A stretch of DNA of 64,000 nucleotides from Castanea sativa (GCF_040712315.1 NC_134020.1:34960751-35024750), one strand, 5' to 3'. Counted from the first letter of the stretch, positions 37,519 through 48,862 are shown. The notes: generated by a model not told the origin, from the sequence alone. Program-made: numbers and translations.

Positions 37519-37589
37519 GAGATAGAAGATGTGCCTGCGATGTGTTCGTTGAAAGATCCCTGTAGAGCGAGAACGCCGACGAGGGCCAT
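33500..37589 (-). CDS. PDX2: PDX2, glutaminase subunit of pyridoxal 5'-phosphate synthase (255 aa, 7 exons)
   Basis: Class I glutamine amidotransferase that feeds ammonia to PDX1 for de novo vitamin B6 (PLP) synthesis in the cytosol. Exons: 37589-37535, 37417-37290, 36718-36631, 36495-36422, 35225-35037, 33811-33714, 33635-33500; 768 nt, all phases consistent. The start [18 protein letters not shown] follows the family N-terminus; an upstream in-frame ATG at 37631 is probably not used. [10 protein letters not shown] forms the glutamine site. The catalytic Cys79 is in WGTCAGL, and His202 and Glu204 are in AFHPELTAD. Intron 1 has a GC donor and holds (GT)n/(GA)n microsatellites. Residues in exon 5 after VLADY differ from the sequence I recall for other plants ([14 protein letters not shown]). 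Length equals the Arabidopsis protein, and the neighbours match At5g60540's neighbourhood. Confidence 0.95.
37418..37534 (-). other. PDX2 intron 1: GC-AG, 117 nt, in frame and stop-free, microsatellite-bearing
   Basis: The donor reads GCAG|GCACAT and the acceptor CTCAG|CGCTGAG; this junction restores HIA-ALRRLG. The intron carries GA and GT runs (37469-37525). Its length is a multiple of three and it has no in-frame stop, so retention would add 39 residues including a His-Thr repeat. Microsatellite length changes by a non-multiple of 3 would shift the frame of a retained form. Confidence 0.85.
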
Positions 37590-37629
37590 GTTCGCGAAAG
37601 ATTTGGCTGAGTGAATCTGCGAACGAAAC

Positions 37630-37634
<5 letters not shown>

Positions 37635-37667
<33 letters not shown>
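37635..37667. repeat. (GA)n microsatellite in PDX2 leader
   Basis: About 33 bp of GA repeat 46-78 bp before the start codon, so (CT)n on the transcribed strand. CT repeats are common in plant 5' leaders. Confidence 0.85.
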
Positions 37668-37669
<2 letters not shown>

Positions 37670-37754
37670 GTAAACCACTAGAGGGCCTCTTGTTTCTTAT
37701 GGCGCTCCTCGTTAGTTTCCACTGGCCACTTTTCCACCACCTTCGCTTATTTTA

Positions 37755-37926
37755 TGTTGGCTTTAATTTTCACCTATTACATTATGGTATCATAGTTTTT
37801 TTGATGAACACATCATGGTATCATGCTACCAGCGGGTCCAAGTAACTTTCTTATTTTATTTTAGCTTTAATTTTCACCTATTACAGCATGGTATCATGCT
37901 GCCAGCGGGTCCAAGTAGCTTTCTTA
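37755..37926. repeat. Local duplication upstream of PDX2
   Basis: GCTTTAATTTTCACCTATTA occurs at 37761 and 37864. CATGGTATCATGCT(A/G)CCAGCGGGTCCAAGTA occurs before 37845 and 37918. The two overlap with different spacing, so more than one slippage or insertion event is needed. Confidence 0.6.
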
Positions 37927-38399
37927 TTTCTCATTTATTTAATGATTGAAAAGACAATGGGGAGGAGGAATTCAATTCAAACTATAATGTAAACAGGTTG
38001 TTGTACACAACAAACACATAATTTTTTTTTTTTACTGAAATCGTGACTTCAAAATACCGTTTCAGTTCAAAAAGTGAATTGTGCATAATAGAGCGGTATG
38101 TAATAGACAATAGACATTACCTCAACCATAATTCTCCCTATTATAAATGAAAGCAAGTTACCAAGCTCTTGGCCATGTCAGTCGAACCATTTAGAAAGTA
38201 TCTCCAACATAAAAGATACGTGCCTTCTCTCTTATAGTACGTCAACCACACTCGCATGAGTTTTATTGCCAAATATACATATGGGTCAAGTCGATTCAAG
38301 TTTAGAGTCAAATCGTTAGTCAATCAAATCTCGTCAGATGAAAAACTCTCTCGCATAATGTCGTTTGAGAGATCAGACAAAACCTTTCGTATTCAACTA

Positions 38400-38747
38400 C
38401 TGGGTGAACAATCATGCCTTGGATGAGTTATCGTCGAATTAGAACAAAATTCCATAGAATTTACTCCTAAGACCAAAAGCACGAACTCACTTATTGAGTA
38501 AAATTATAAAAAATGCACAGATTCAAATCTATAAATCTTAGATTTATACATATTTCACTTCAACCTCATTAAAAATCATAAGCAACATTATTACCAAACA
38601 AATTTAAAAATAAAAATAAAAAATCCTACTTTCTTTTTTGAGGAAAACAAAAAACCTTAATTTATAAATCTTGATATTACATAAGTCTAACTTTAATATT
38701 ATCAAAAGGCAAAAACAAAACAAATATTCATTATGTTTCAATATTTC
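38400..38747. repeat. Non-coding tandem duplication, copy 1, left part
   Basis: Matches 52155-52480 (GGATGAGTTAT, AAAATTCCATA, AATCTTAGATTTATACATAT, TTCACTTCAACCTCATTAA, TTGAGGAAAACAAAAAACCTT, ATCAAAAGGCAAA). Copy 1 is broken at 38747 by the Tat-type retrotransposon and resumes at 50815. Confidence 0.85.
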
Positions 38748-39385
38748 TAATGATGTGCTGAAATCGTCAGTGAGTTGTAGGCTCCAAATTACTCTAGTGG
38801 GTACCTATGAAATAGGAACAATAGGACCAAACAGAAGGCATCGATGTGGTACTGGCCAAAAACCCTCCGAATGTCAAGTTAGTGAACAAGAAACCTCTAA
38901 GAACTCTATAGCGAGAGAGCTAGGGATTTCCTACGTATCTGAGAAAAGTGGAGGTCTGGTGCTTATATAGTGGTGATTGGTGAATCGAAATCCCTTCAAA
39001 GTAGGGATCTTTCCTTGCTGGGAGGGTTTGGCACCTAGGGCTTCCAAGATTTCAGAGTATCTTTCCATATGAGAGTGATATGGGTGAGTAGCAGGCTTTA
39101 TTTTACGAGGCACGCAAGATGTTTACATGTATAGACATTTGTGGGGACCAAGCCAAGCCACGCTGGACCCGTCGGCCTTTTCACCCCCTCTTTACCCCGT
39201 CCAAGGGTCCCCCATCCATTTATAGAAGCGCTCATCAGGTTGTCATTACAGGGTCGCCACCTGTGTTGTCGTCCCCCTTAATCCTTTCGTTTGTTTCCAT
39301 AGAGTTGACGAGCTCGTGGGCATCGTCAACTTCCTTGCGTGACGTGTCCAGGGGTGTTAAATCTCTGTCTTAAATATCCCTATCA
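38748..39385 (-). repeat. 3' LTR (638 bp)
   Basis: Matches 48863-50814 apart from the 1300-bp insertion there. The right LTR begins TGATGATGTG and this one TAATGATGTG; both end CCCTATCA (plus-strand reading). In the first 215 bp I count roughly 30 differences by eye, mostly transitions, so insertion is old. Confidence 0.9.
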
Positions 39386-39400
39386 GTTGCCCCCTACTCC
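39386..39400 (-). other. Polypurine tract candidate
   Basis: On the minus strand GGAGTAGGGGGCAAC abuts the 3' LTR. A purine-rich run at this position primes plus-strand synthesis in LTR elements. Confidence 0.5.
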
Positions 39401-39597
39401 ATGGTACTGTCGGCTTTGGCTGATGAGTCACAGAGTACACTAGTATTCATGACCATTAATTAGGTGTTTTATTGGAGAAAGTGTCATTAAACAGTGTAGG
39501 CAACCCTAAGTTTAAATGCTAGGCAACACGTGGCACTTGCTGGTTGGCCTCGTTTCTAATCAGAAGCATTGCTTCGTATATCATGCCCCTTTCTCTT

Positions 39598-39605
39598 TAT
39601 AAATA
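39598..39605 (+). promoter_or_regulatory. TATA box of the antisense gene
   Basis: TATAAATA followed by GTGCCCCCTC lies 278 bp before the first ATG of the plus-strand ORF (39883) and outside the LTR. The antisense gene therefore appears to have its own internal promoter rather than using the LTR. Confidence 0.5.
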
Positions 39606-39882
39606 GTGCCCCCTCTTTCCTTTAATCATTTTCTTCACTTCATTTTCACTCCTTGAGATCTTTGAGACCAGAGCACCTGCGTCAACCCGTCATCTAACAA
39701 CATCTGTCTTCTACGTTCACTCTGTCATCCTCGAAGTAACCGTTACTTCCAGGGACTGTCCATTTTTCCTATAAGTTCCCTCCCTTTCTCTTTTATTTAT
39801 TCATTTTTCTAGCTAATCGTCACCTATATAAAGACCCATTGAATAGTTTCTTAGAATACATTTGTCTCTTGTAGGTGACTAG

Positions 39883-42203
39883 ATGTCAGGTGATAGAGAA
39901 GAGATGAGTGAACAATCGTCGTCAGTCCGTGAGGGTGCAGGCTATGATGAAATCTATCCGTCTAGGCGTGAGCTTGAGGAGGATGTATCCTGGTCCCCAA
40001 AAAGGGAATTGTCTGCTCACTTCCCTGCCGAGGAGGAAGAGGAGTATGAAGAAGATGAGAGGGACGCAGTGGGTGACGAGGATGAGGAAGGAGAGGAAGA
40101 GGGAGAAAAGGATTAAAATGATGAGGAAGGTGACAGATGAGAAGGCATCGAGGAAATGGTGCGTCGAGCGGACGGTGGTGGATCTAGGCCCTTCATCATT
40201 CCTCTTATATGGACAGTAAATGATTTTTATCCAACCATGTACCCTAACGTCTTCAACAAACTTCGCAACCGTTTCCAATTCCCTGATAATATTCCAATAT
40301 GTCTACCGAGAAAATTTGAGAAGTGTTACTCAGGAAAGACAGCAGACATTGATATGTATGACGTCATGTTTGTCGCGAATCTGAGGTTGCCTTTGACAGA
40401 GCTACACCGTCAGCTAGCCAATTATCTTAGGCTATCCATTAGCCAGATAGCTCCTAACACGTGAAGGATATTCCTTAGGGCTAAAGTGATATGGGGTCGA
40501 CTAAGTGGTGGCAACCATCGCCTTACCCTTAACGAGTTCTTATATTGTTATAAGCCTCAACAAATCTCCTCGTCAAAGGGTATCTATCACTTCTTAGCGA
40601 AGAAGATGTCACTTAGGCTGGTGTTGGATATGCCTGATTCAAATAGAAATTGAAAGAATAGATACTTTTTTGTCCAATGGACATATTTGGTGTGTAGACG
40701 TGAGGAATGGGACAGCATGCCTGATGAGTTTGTTAATACATGGGGTATTGTAAAGAAGTCAGGTGTGCCATCGTCTACATCTTTTTATCTTTACCTTATC
40801 CGTTTTTGTTACGTATCTAACACTTCTCTTGTTTTTGCTTTCAGCCCAGGTCTGTCTGCAGGTTACTACGAGCAAGAGAGCTTTATCAGACGTGTCTTGG
40901 AAATTCCCTTCGAGCAAAGGAAGTGGAAAGGTCTGGTGACCCTTGAGACTCTCCACGCCTTTTATGGTGGTCCGGTGCCTATGCCAATAGCCCGTTGGCT
41001 TCATGCTTACACCCGCCATAGTAAGTTATACCCTTGTTCATCTCTTTCTAGTATACCTTCTACTATTTTAAACCATTCCATTGTCTTTTTGCAGAAATGG
41101 GCGCAGGCAAATAGAGGGCATTAGTGAGGAAGTCCATCATTGCACGCAAACAATAGGGGTAGGCTTCAAGGTCGACCCCTAAGGGGGCTATTAAGCCACC
41201 TTAAAAAGAAAAAACAACGGCAAAGACTATCGTCCACCTAAGAAGGAAACAGGCTCGTCCATTGAGGATCATCAATGAAAGTCTCCTTCCCCCTTTCTCC
41301 CCTCCATCATGGAGTTGGGAAAGGCTTAATGAAAAGAAAGGGGCCCGTCATCTCTGGCCCCGTCCACAAGCCGGTCACTCACAAGGACTATACCGTCGAG
41401 ATGGTTAATTCGATCATCGAGTAGACAAACTTGGATCCCTGCAGTGAGCATTCCTCAGAGGACTTGGGGGCTTCTGGTCTCTTCGACCTGTCCAGGGTAT
41501 GTTTCCATCGCTTATGGTACTTTGTTATTTTTGCATTCTCGTTCTAACTGTCGATTTTCATTTCAAGCACTAGTGCGTATGAAGGCCCTGCAGGATAGGT
41601 GTATGGCCAATGAGGGGGTGATCTGATGGTTCTACAAGCATCAGGAGATACAGAACAAGGAATAGGCACAATATGCAAAGGTCGTCTGCACCCTTAACAA
41701 GGAGTTGACGGTCAAAACTGCAACGCTTGCGGAGGAGACTCGTCAGCGTGAGGAGGCAGAAAAGGCAAGGACCAATCTAGCGACGGAGCTGGCTGCTCTC
41801 CGTGAGTAAATGGAGAAGGCCAAAGCCAATGATGTGGTGGAGTTCCAGGTCTCTCAGCCTTTCTTTGACACATGTGGCATCTATTATAGTAACGGGGTTC
41901 GACGATTGCTTGAAGCAAGTGGGAGCTGCTTACCTCGATCTCGATTTGTCCCATATCACAATGGACAACACTGTCCCGCCAATGCCTGGAGGAGATGACA
42001 CCATAAGCGAAAAGACCGGTGACTCCATCCTTACTATTAAGCAAGGAGTGAACGATGTCAACACTGAGACCGTTGTTCAAATTGCTCTCAACGGCTCAGA
42101 GACTCCTACCGTCCATTCTGCCGTCCATTCTGCCGTCGATCCATCTACCGTGGATGGTTCGTCTCCTGTGGACCCAACTGGTTTTCAAGCTCCCCCATCT
42201 TGA
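39883..42203 (+). pseudogene. Antisense ORF (aORF) of the Tat-type element, 'putative gypsy type transposon' protein
   Basis: The opening 78 codons are acidic (EEEEEYEEDERD, EDEEGEEEGE). The same frame continues after stops through SRPFIIPLIWTVNDFYPTMY, LPLTELHRQLANYLRLS, RAKVIWGRLSGGNHRLTLN and NRYFFVQW. This fits the plant family annotated Transposase_28 / putative gypsy-type transposon (PF04195, from memory). Later parts at 40843-41014, 41670-41808 (coiled-coil-like, Glu/Ala/Lys rich) and 41860-42203 continue it, with likely introns at about 40771-40842 and 41025-41095. At least four in-frame stops (near 40114, 40138, 40462, 40651) fit CAA, CGA or TGG changed by single transitions. Role in the element is unknown. 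Confidence 0.7.
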
Positions 42204-42437
42204 ATCTTTTTTCTTCATAAGTTGTACTTGATCTTCTTTCATTTTATGAGCTCTTTTTGTAAGATAATGGTGTTTGCCCCTTTATAGGTTTTATGTTAAA
42301 AAATTTATCTTTATATTGTGTAAAAACATTTCCCTTTCTGGGTGTTTACCTATTGCTTTTATACTTGTTTCATTTTTATTACTATGGTTATGTATGCCCT
42401 CATCGTCATTTCTATTTTATCTGTCTAGTTCTCTTTA

Positions 42438-42840
42438 GACCAAGTATCTGTCAGTATCCTCGGCCGTCTGTTTACTTTGTAGCCATGGCTAAACATAACT
42501 TCGGGTAAAGTACCTGTCGGTACCCTTGGTTGTCCGTCCACCCCTTATGTAGGACTTGGTAAAATTTTTGAGACCAGGTACCCGTCGGTGTCCTTGGTCA
42601 CCCATCTACCCCGTATGTAAAACTTGGTATGATTTTTGAGACCAGGTACCCGTCAGTATTCTTGGTCGCTCGTCCACCCTGTAGGTAGGACTTGGTAAAA
42701 TTTTTGAGACCAGTTACTCATCAGTATCCTTGGTTGCCCGTCCACCCCGAAAGTAGGACTTGGTAGAATTTTTGAAACCAGGTAGTCGTAGGTATCTTTG
42801 GTTGCACGTCCACCCTGTAAGTAGGACTTAATGCAATTAA
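42438..42840. repeat. Tandem array, six units of 68 bp
   Basis: ACTTGGTA recurs at 42554, 42622, 42690 and 42758 (exactly 68 bp apart) and in altered form at 42827. The unit reads AGACCAGGTACCCGTCRGT, then TCCTTGGTYRCCCGTCCACC, then the spacer and ACTTGGTAAAATTTTTG. A more decayed copy starts near 42438. The array lies between the aORF end and the pol 3' end, where Tat-lineage elements commonly carry tandem repeats. Confidence 0.9.
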
Positions 42841-42989
42841 ATGATTTATTGAAGGGTAGAGAGTCGAACAATGTTTCTGATAATCCATCCAAGTCTTATT
42901 AATAAATGAAAGAGCTAAAAAGAAACTTAACATCCTTAAAATTTCAATTTCTCTTTACATGAAAATAAAAGAAAGCGATAAAATAAGTT

Positions 42990-45900
42990 GCATTTGTCTA
43001 CTATTGGTAGTACTTCCTCAAGTGCTCGGTGTTCCATGGGTGACGGAGCCTCTATCTGTCAAGGGTTTCCAGGTAGTAGGTCCCCTTTCTATAGCAATTG
43101 ACGATCTTGTAGGGCCCCTCCTAGTTAGGGCCCAGCTTACCATGTGAGGGATCTCTAGTAGCCGTTGCTACCTTTCTTAGGACCAAGTCACCGACCTGAT
43201 AATGAGTCATCCTCTGCTCTGCCATTGCTCTGACTTCATCAAGAAGATCTAACTATAGGTGCATCCCTTCTTCATTCTTTTCTTCACCATGGTGGGATAC
43301 TCGATAGCTGGTTAGTCCAACTTCCACTGGGATGACGGCTTCGTGTCCGTATTCAAGGGGTGCGAGTCGTCATCCTATACGCCTACATGACGCCGGGTAG
43401 CTCATCTGGCCATATACCCTTTGTCCCCTCAAGCCGAGTCTTGATCATATTGAGCAGGGATCGATATGTGACTTCAACTTGCCTGTTGGCTTGGGGGTGA
43501 ACGGGAGAAGAGTTGTGGTTCTTGATCCCTAACTGTTGGTAGAAATCCCTAAATGCATTGTTGTCGAACTACTTTCCATTGTCAGAGACAAAGACCCTGG
43601 GGATTCTGAAGCGGCAAATGATGCTTTTCTAGACGAAACTCTGGACATTCTTCTCTGTAATTATGGCCAATGGTTCTGCCTCGACTTATTTGGTGAAGTA
43701 GTTGATCCCTACGATAAGGAACTTGAGCTACCATATGGCAATGGGGAAGGGTCCTACTATGTCCAGTTCCGATTGGGCGAATGGCCAAAGGGTGCTCATT
43801 GGTGTAAGTTCCTCAGTTGGTTGCCACATGACGTTGCTGAAGCGTTGGCATTTGTCACACGCCTTCACGTAGGACTGGGCATCCTTCTGCATAGTAGGCT
43901 AGTAGTACCCAACCCATATCATCTTATGGACCAGTGAACGTGCCCCTAAATGGTTCCCGCATACTCCCTCGTGTACTTCTCTCATGACATAGTTCGCTCC
44001 ATCTGGGGTTAGACACCTTAAATATGGATGGGAGAAACCCCTTTTGTAAATGACATCATCAATCATTAGGAAACGTGATGACTATACCTTCAGTCTACAG
44101 GACGCATTGCGGTTTTTTGGCAATGTCTCATTCTTAAGGTAGGATATGACTAGTGTCGTCCAATCGATCCCTTAAGGGATAACCTATACCTCTAATTTTT
44201 CAATGGCAGGGGAATATTGGACAAAGGATAGTACCTGATTAGTGATGTTTGTATACTCTGCGGATGCAGCTTTGGCCAAGCGATCTGCCTATTCGTTCTC
44301 TTCCCTTAGGACTTGCACAAACTTAGCTGAGAATTCCTTGCTCATCTTGTCTCTGACCATGCTCAAGTATTCTTTCATCCATTCCCCTTTTGCCTCGTAG
44401 TCGCCATTGATGTGCCCAACAACAACCTGCGAATTGCAGTGTATAACTGCTGACGCGGCTCCTACTGCTTTAGCCAAGTTGAAGCCAAAGAAAACCGCTT
44501 CATATTCTACCTTGTTATTAGTTGTTGAGAACTGGAGGCAGATCGCACACTCTACTGTATCTCTTTTTGGTGATCGTAGCAAGACCACAACTCTTTCGGC
44601 CCATTAATTAGACGAACCATCCGTTCATATCATCCACACCATTAGTTCCACTTCCTCGTCTTATTTTGTTGTGAACTCGGCAATGAAATCAGCTAGAGCC
44701 TGTGCTTTGATCACAATCCTAGGTCAATACTGGATGTCAAACTCACCAAGTTCTATTGCCCATAGAACTAGTCGCCTTGCTACCTCTGGGTTGTTCATCG
44801 CCTTCTGTAGCGGCTTATATATTTGGACCACAATGGTGTGTGCTTCAAAGTAAGACTTGAGCTTCCGTGCAGCTATGATTAGTGTGAAGGCCAACTTTTT
44901 CATTAGGGGATACCTCCTTTCAGCTCCTCGGAGTGCTCGGCTGGTGTAGTAGACAAGTAGCTATACTCGATCTTCCTCCCATATGAAAGCAGAATTAAGG
45001 GCCATTAGAGATACAGCTAAATAAAGGGAGAGCTCTTTACTAAATTTAGATAGACTTAGCAATGATGGAGATGCAAAGTATGTCTTTAGTTCTTCAAATT
45101 CCCCCTGGCACTCATCGATCCACTCGAAAGCTTTTTTAAGCACCTTGAAGAAAGGTAGACACTTATCCGTTGTTGTGGAGATGAACCTATTAAAAGCTGC
45201 AACCCTGCCATTCAGGCTTTGTACCTCCTTGATGTTCTTTGGCGAAGCCATCTTTAGTATAGCTCAAACCTTATCAGGATTAACTTTCACCTCGCGTTGC
45301 AACACCATAAAGCCCAAGAACTTCCCTGGCACTACGCCGAACACACACTTACTGGGGTTAAGTTTCATATTGTAAAGGTGAAGGGTATCAAATGTTTCCT
45401 GAAGATCGTCTAAATGGCTAACTTCCCATGCGCTTTTTACGAGCATGTCGTCTACGTACACTTCTACGTTTCGCCTAATCTGTTGTGTGAACATCTTGTT
45501 CGCAAGCCTTTAGTATGTCACCCTTGCGTTCTTTAATCCAAATGGCATAACTTTGTAGTAGAAAAGTCCTTGGCTCGTGACAAATGAGGTCTTCTCTTAG
45601 CCTACTTCATCCAACCTGATTTGATTGTATCCGGAGAAGATGTCCATGAAACTTAGTAACTAGTGGCCAACCATAGAGTCCACGATAAGGTTGATGCATG
45701 GGAGCGGATAGCTGTCCTTTGGGCAAGCTTTGTTCAGATCGGTGAAATCCACGCACATTCTCCACTTGCCGTTTGCCTTTTTTACCATGACCACGTTGGC
45801 TAACCATTCGGGGTAGTAAACTTCCCTAATGAAATCTGTCTCTAGTAGTTTGCGTACTTCTTCAGCTATAGCTTTGTCCCTTTCTTGGGCGAAAACCCTC

Positions 45901-46700
45901 TTCTTTTGTCGAACTGTAGGGAAGGACGGGCATACGTTGAGCTTGTGTACCATGGTACTAAGGTTTATTCCCAGCATATTCTTGTGACTCCAAGCGAAGA
46001 TATCTCGATTGTCCTTTAGGAAGAGGGCAAGCTCTTTGCAAACTGAAGGGTCGGCTTGTATGCCGATACGAGTGGTTTGGCCTGGGATGTCATCGTCCAA
46101 GGAGACTTCCTCCAGGTCTACTGTTGGCTCTACTACAATCCTTCTTTCTTTTATGTTTAAAGCTTGTAAGTGATCATCCATTTCTAGCATGGCGATGTAG
46201 CATTCTCGGGCGGCCATCTGGTCCCCTCATGCTTCCCCAATCCCGTACTCTGTTGAAAATTTCACCAATAGATGATATGTAGATGTGACCGACCTCCATG
46301 TATTAAGTGTAGGTCAGTCAATGATGGCATTGTAAGTAGAGGAGTAATCGATGACCAGGAAATTGACTTCTTTAGTGAGCTGCTAAAGGTACGTCCCAAT
46401 GGTTACTAGTAGGGTTATAGTTCCTACAAGGAAGACATTGGTGCCACTGAATCCTTCTAATGGCGTGTTCGAGGGTAGGAGATGCACTTTGTCGACCTTC
46501 ATCTATTGGAATGCGGGATAGTAAAGAATATCTGCTGAGCTCCCATTGTCTACTAGCACCCATCGGGTGTTGAAATCTGCAATTGACAAGTTAATGACTA
46601 GGGTGTCATCATGAGGGTGGTGTAGTCGCCTAGCATCTTCTCCCGTAAAACTGATGGCAGGGTTGTCAAGTTTGGTTGCTTTAGGAGGTCTTCTGGAAAT
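42990..46700 (-). pseudogene. pol of the Tat-type element: protease, RT, RNase H, second RNase H, integrase
   Basis: Minus-strand order: protease near 46560 (WVLVDNGSSADIL); RT 46217-45264 (WRMCVDFTDLNKACPKDSYP, MDIFSGYNQI, VEVYVDDMLVKS); classical RNase H 45251-44790 (YYTSRALRGAERRY); a second, archaeal-like RNase H near 44620-44289 (TDGSSN, TTNNKVEYEAVF, EENE, DRLAKAA). Integrase follows, with zinc finger near 43990-43830 (HEGVCGNHLGARS, CDKCQRF), the DDE core (DIVGPFP, FVSDNGK), VHPQANRQVE near 43490, and a C-terminal part to about 43005 (VGDLVLRKV, NTEHLRKYY). The order PR-RT-RH-aRH-INT is that of the Tat lineage. Many TAG/TAA/TGA stops, mostly at Trp or Gln positions, disable it. Confidence 0.88.
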
Positions 46701-46839
46701 TTGGACGCTCTATACCATACGCAAGTATGTCTTCCTTGCCTTCTTAGATGATCCTGCCATGGTGCTCCCTCTTACTATTACCCTTATCTCTCCAAGCGGG
46801 GCTCTGGGTCTTTTCTCAGCTTGTCGATTGGGCTCAAGG

Positions 46840-48860
46840 TTACCTCGGCGAGTTTTCCCCATTCCTGATGAACCGCTGCAACTTCCTTTGTTTGATGAGG
46901 GCCTCAATCTACTACTTGAGGTCGTAGCATTCGGAAGTATCATGTCCATGGTCCTGGTGGAAGCAGTAGTACTTGTTCTCGGGCTTCTTGTTCGGGTCGC
47001 CCTTCAGTTTGTCCAGCCAGGTTAATGCTACGTCGTCTAGGGATGTTCACCAAACCGCATAAACCGCAAAAATCGCACCAAAATCGCCCTCAAAATGGCA
47101 TAACCACACCGCACCATACCACAAGGTGCAGTGCGGTTTGTGGTTTTATAATAAGAAAACCGCACAAATCGCACCGCACCAAACCCTCCCTATATATAAA
47201 TATATTTAATTATTTTTAATATTAAATATATTATTAATATTTTAATAACCCTAGTTTAAAAAAATAGTTTGATAACCCTAGTAAGTGTTGACTAGGAAAG
47301 CCAGCCCAAAATAAAGAAAAACTAGCTCAATAGTTTAAAACTTGGACCAAAATAAAGGGAAAAATTAGTTTTGGGCTTGGTAGGAAAAACTCAAAATTTT
47401 GATAATATACTAACTTCAAACTATTCAAACCGCATCTTATACATCGCACCACACATGTGACTGCAAAAATGAGGTGCGGTGCGATTATGATTTTAGCTAA
47501 ACTTTAAACTACACCGCACCACACATGTGACCGCAAAAATTAGGTGCGGTGCAGTTATGGTTTTAGCTAAACCGTACCGCAAAGTGCAATACAAAAAATT
47601 GCCCAAAACCGCACAGCACCTCACCACGAACACCCCTAGCGTCGTCCCTTATCTACATGAGGAGTTGGTCCAGCAGGGTGTTTAAGGGAGTGAATTTTAT
47701 CGTCCTCCGTAACGGGAGTCTTGATCTCCTATCGTCCCTTCTGTAATTTGTTCAAGTTGACTTCCTTCCTCTGTCTGGACAAGGGTAATCCTGTCTTTCT
47801 CTCTTCCTCGGGCCCGTCCCCCCAAGCTATTATCACGTCTTCGGCATTCATGTATTTCGTGGCTTTGTATAGCACTTCGACCATCATTTTGGGTCGCTCT
47901 TGTAGATGGAGAAAAGAAACTCTCCTCGCTTCAATCCAATGGTGAAGGTGGTGATGAGGACTTTGTCATCAGCTTCATCGATCAAGAGGGCCTCTTTGTT
48001 GAAAGGGTCACGTACGACCTTAAGCTTTCGTCTTCCCGTTGCTTACTATTCAATATGACTACAAAGGATCTTCTATGTCTCTATCCTCCGATAAAGTGTG
48101 TGACAAAGTGTCCACTCAACTCTTTGAAGGTGGAGACTGTATTTGGGGGTAAACTTGCTAAACCATACCCTTACTGCCCCCTTTAGTGTGTTAGGGAAGG
48201 CCCTACACATAATTTCGTCTAAAGCTCCTTGCAGGTGCATGAGGGTTTTAAATGACTCTAGATGGTCGAGCGGGTCCCTTGACCCGTTATATGTTTCTAC
48301 TTGCGACATCTAAAACTTCGCTAGGAGGGGGAAAGAAGTCACCTGTGCAGTAAATGGGGAGTTCGTCCGCTGGACCAACTTGTCCAAATTGGTAGATACC
48401 CGTCCTCTCATGGCATTCATCATCATGTCCATCTTCTCCTTCATCATTTGCATATCATGGGCCATGCGCATCACCTCAACTTCCATTTCAGAGGGGCGGC
48501 TAGTATTTTTCGAGTCGTCCCTTCTACTAGGGATGTTGCTTTCTTCCTGGTCTTACCTTTCTTGTCTATCCCCCGTCAGTAGGTAATTACCATTCTGCTT
48601 GTCAACATCTCGTTCATCACGTGGGCTTTCCTAACGTCGCTTGTTCCTCTAGTTTAGTTGTTGTTCCAACTCCTGGTTGTGTTGGGTTAGTCGCTCTACC
48701 ACTGCAGCCAAGGTTTATACCTATCTTTCCAAGGCGTTGGAAGGGTTTCTTGTTTCCTGGTTGATGGTTGATGGTTGATGGTAGCCATCAAACGTGTTTG
48801 AACCATGCAACTCTTTTGTCGTATGGGCGGTGATATGGTCAGTTCCCAGAAATGGCGTCA
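46840..48860 (-). pseudogene. gag of the Tat-type element (split by a hAT-like insertion)
   Basis: The best-preserved piece is 48309-48073, reading YNGSRDPLDHLESFKTLMHL and then CRAFPNTLKGAVRVWFSKF, the retrotransposon gag (PF03732) core. The N-terminal part (48700-48310) has a Met/Lys-rich helical stretch. Downstream, 47945-47640 continues gag (KATKYMNAEDVI). After the 601-bp insertion, 47037-46880 holds the knuckle-like KYCFHQDHGHDTSECYDLK. Stops interrupt the frame. Confidence 0.8.
47038..47638. mobile_element. hAT-like non-autonomous element 1 (601 bp)
   Basis: Ends TAGGGATGTTC and (reverse complement) TAGGGGTGTTC. The flanking 8-mers acgtcgtc and gcgtcgtc differ at one base, consistent with an 8-bp hAT target duplication. 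The subterminal regions are rich in ACCGCAC/GTGCGGT. It interrupts gag of the retrotransposon, so it is younger. No transposase. Confidence 0.85.
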
Positions 48861-48862
48861 AC
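48845..48862 (-). other. Primer-binding site candidate
   Basis: On the minus strand, directly after the 5' LTR end (CATCATCA), the sequence GTTGACGCCATTTCTGGG resembles TGGCGCC...GGGGA-type tRNA-complementary sites of plant gypsy elements. It is degraded and the tRNA is not assigned. Confidence 0.35.

Noticed and set aside
39922..40278. Minus-strand 118-residue ORF opposite the antisense gene of the Tat-type element
   Set aside because: The complement of the acidic GAG/GAA codons gives hydrophobic Leu/Ile/Phe runs; the plus strand has the conserved frame.
42438..42840. CRISPR-like array
   Set aside because: The 68-bp units are contiguous without unique spacers, inside a plant retrotransposon; a tandem repeat.
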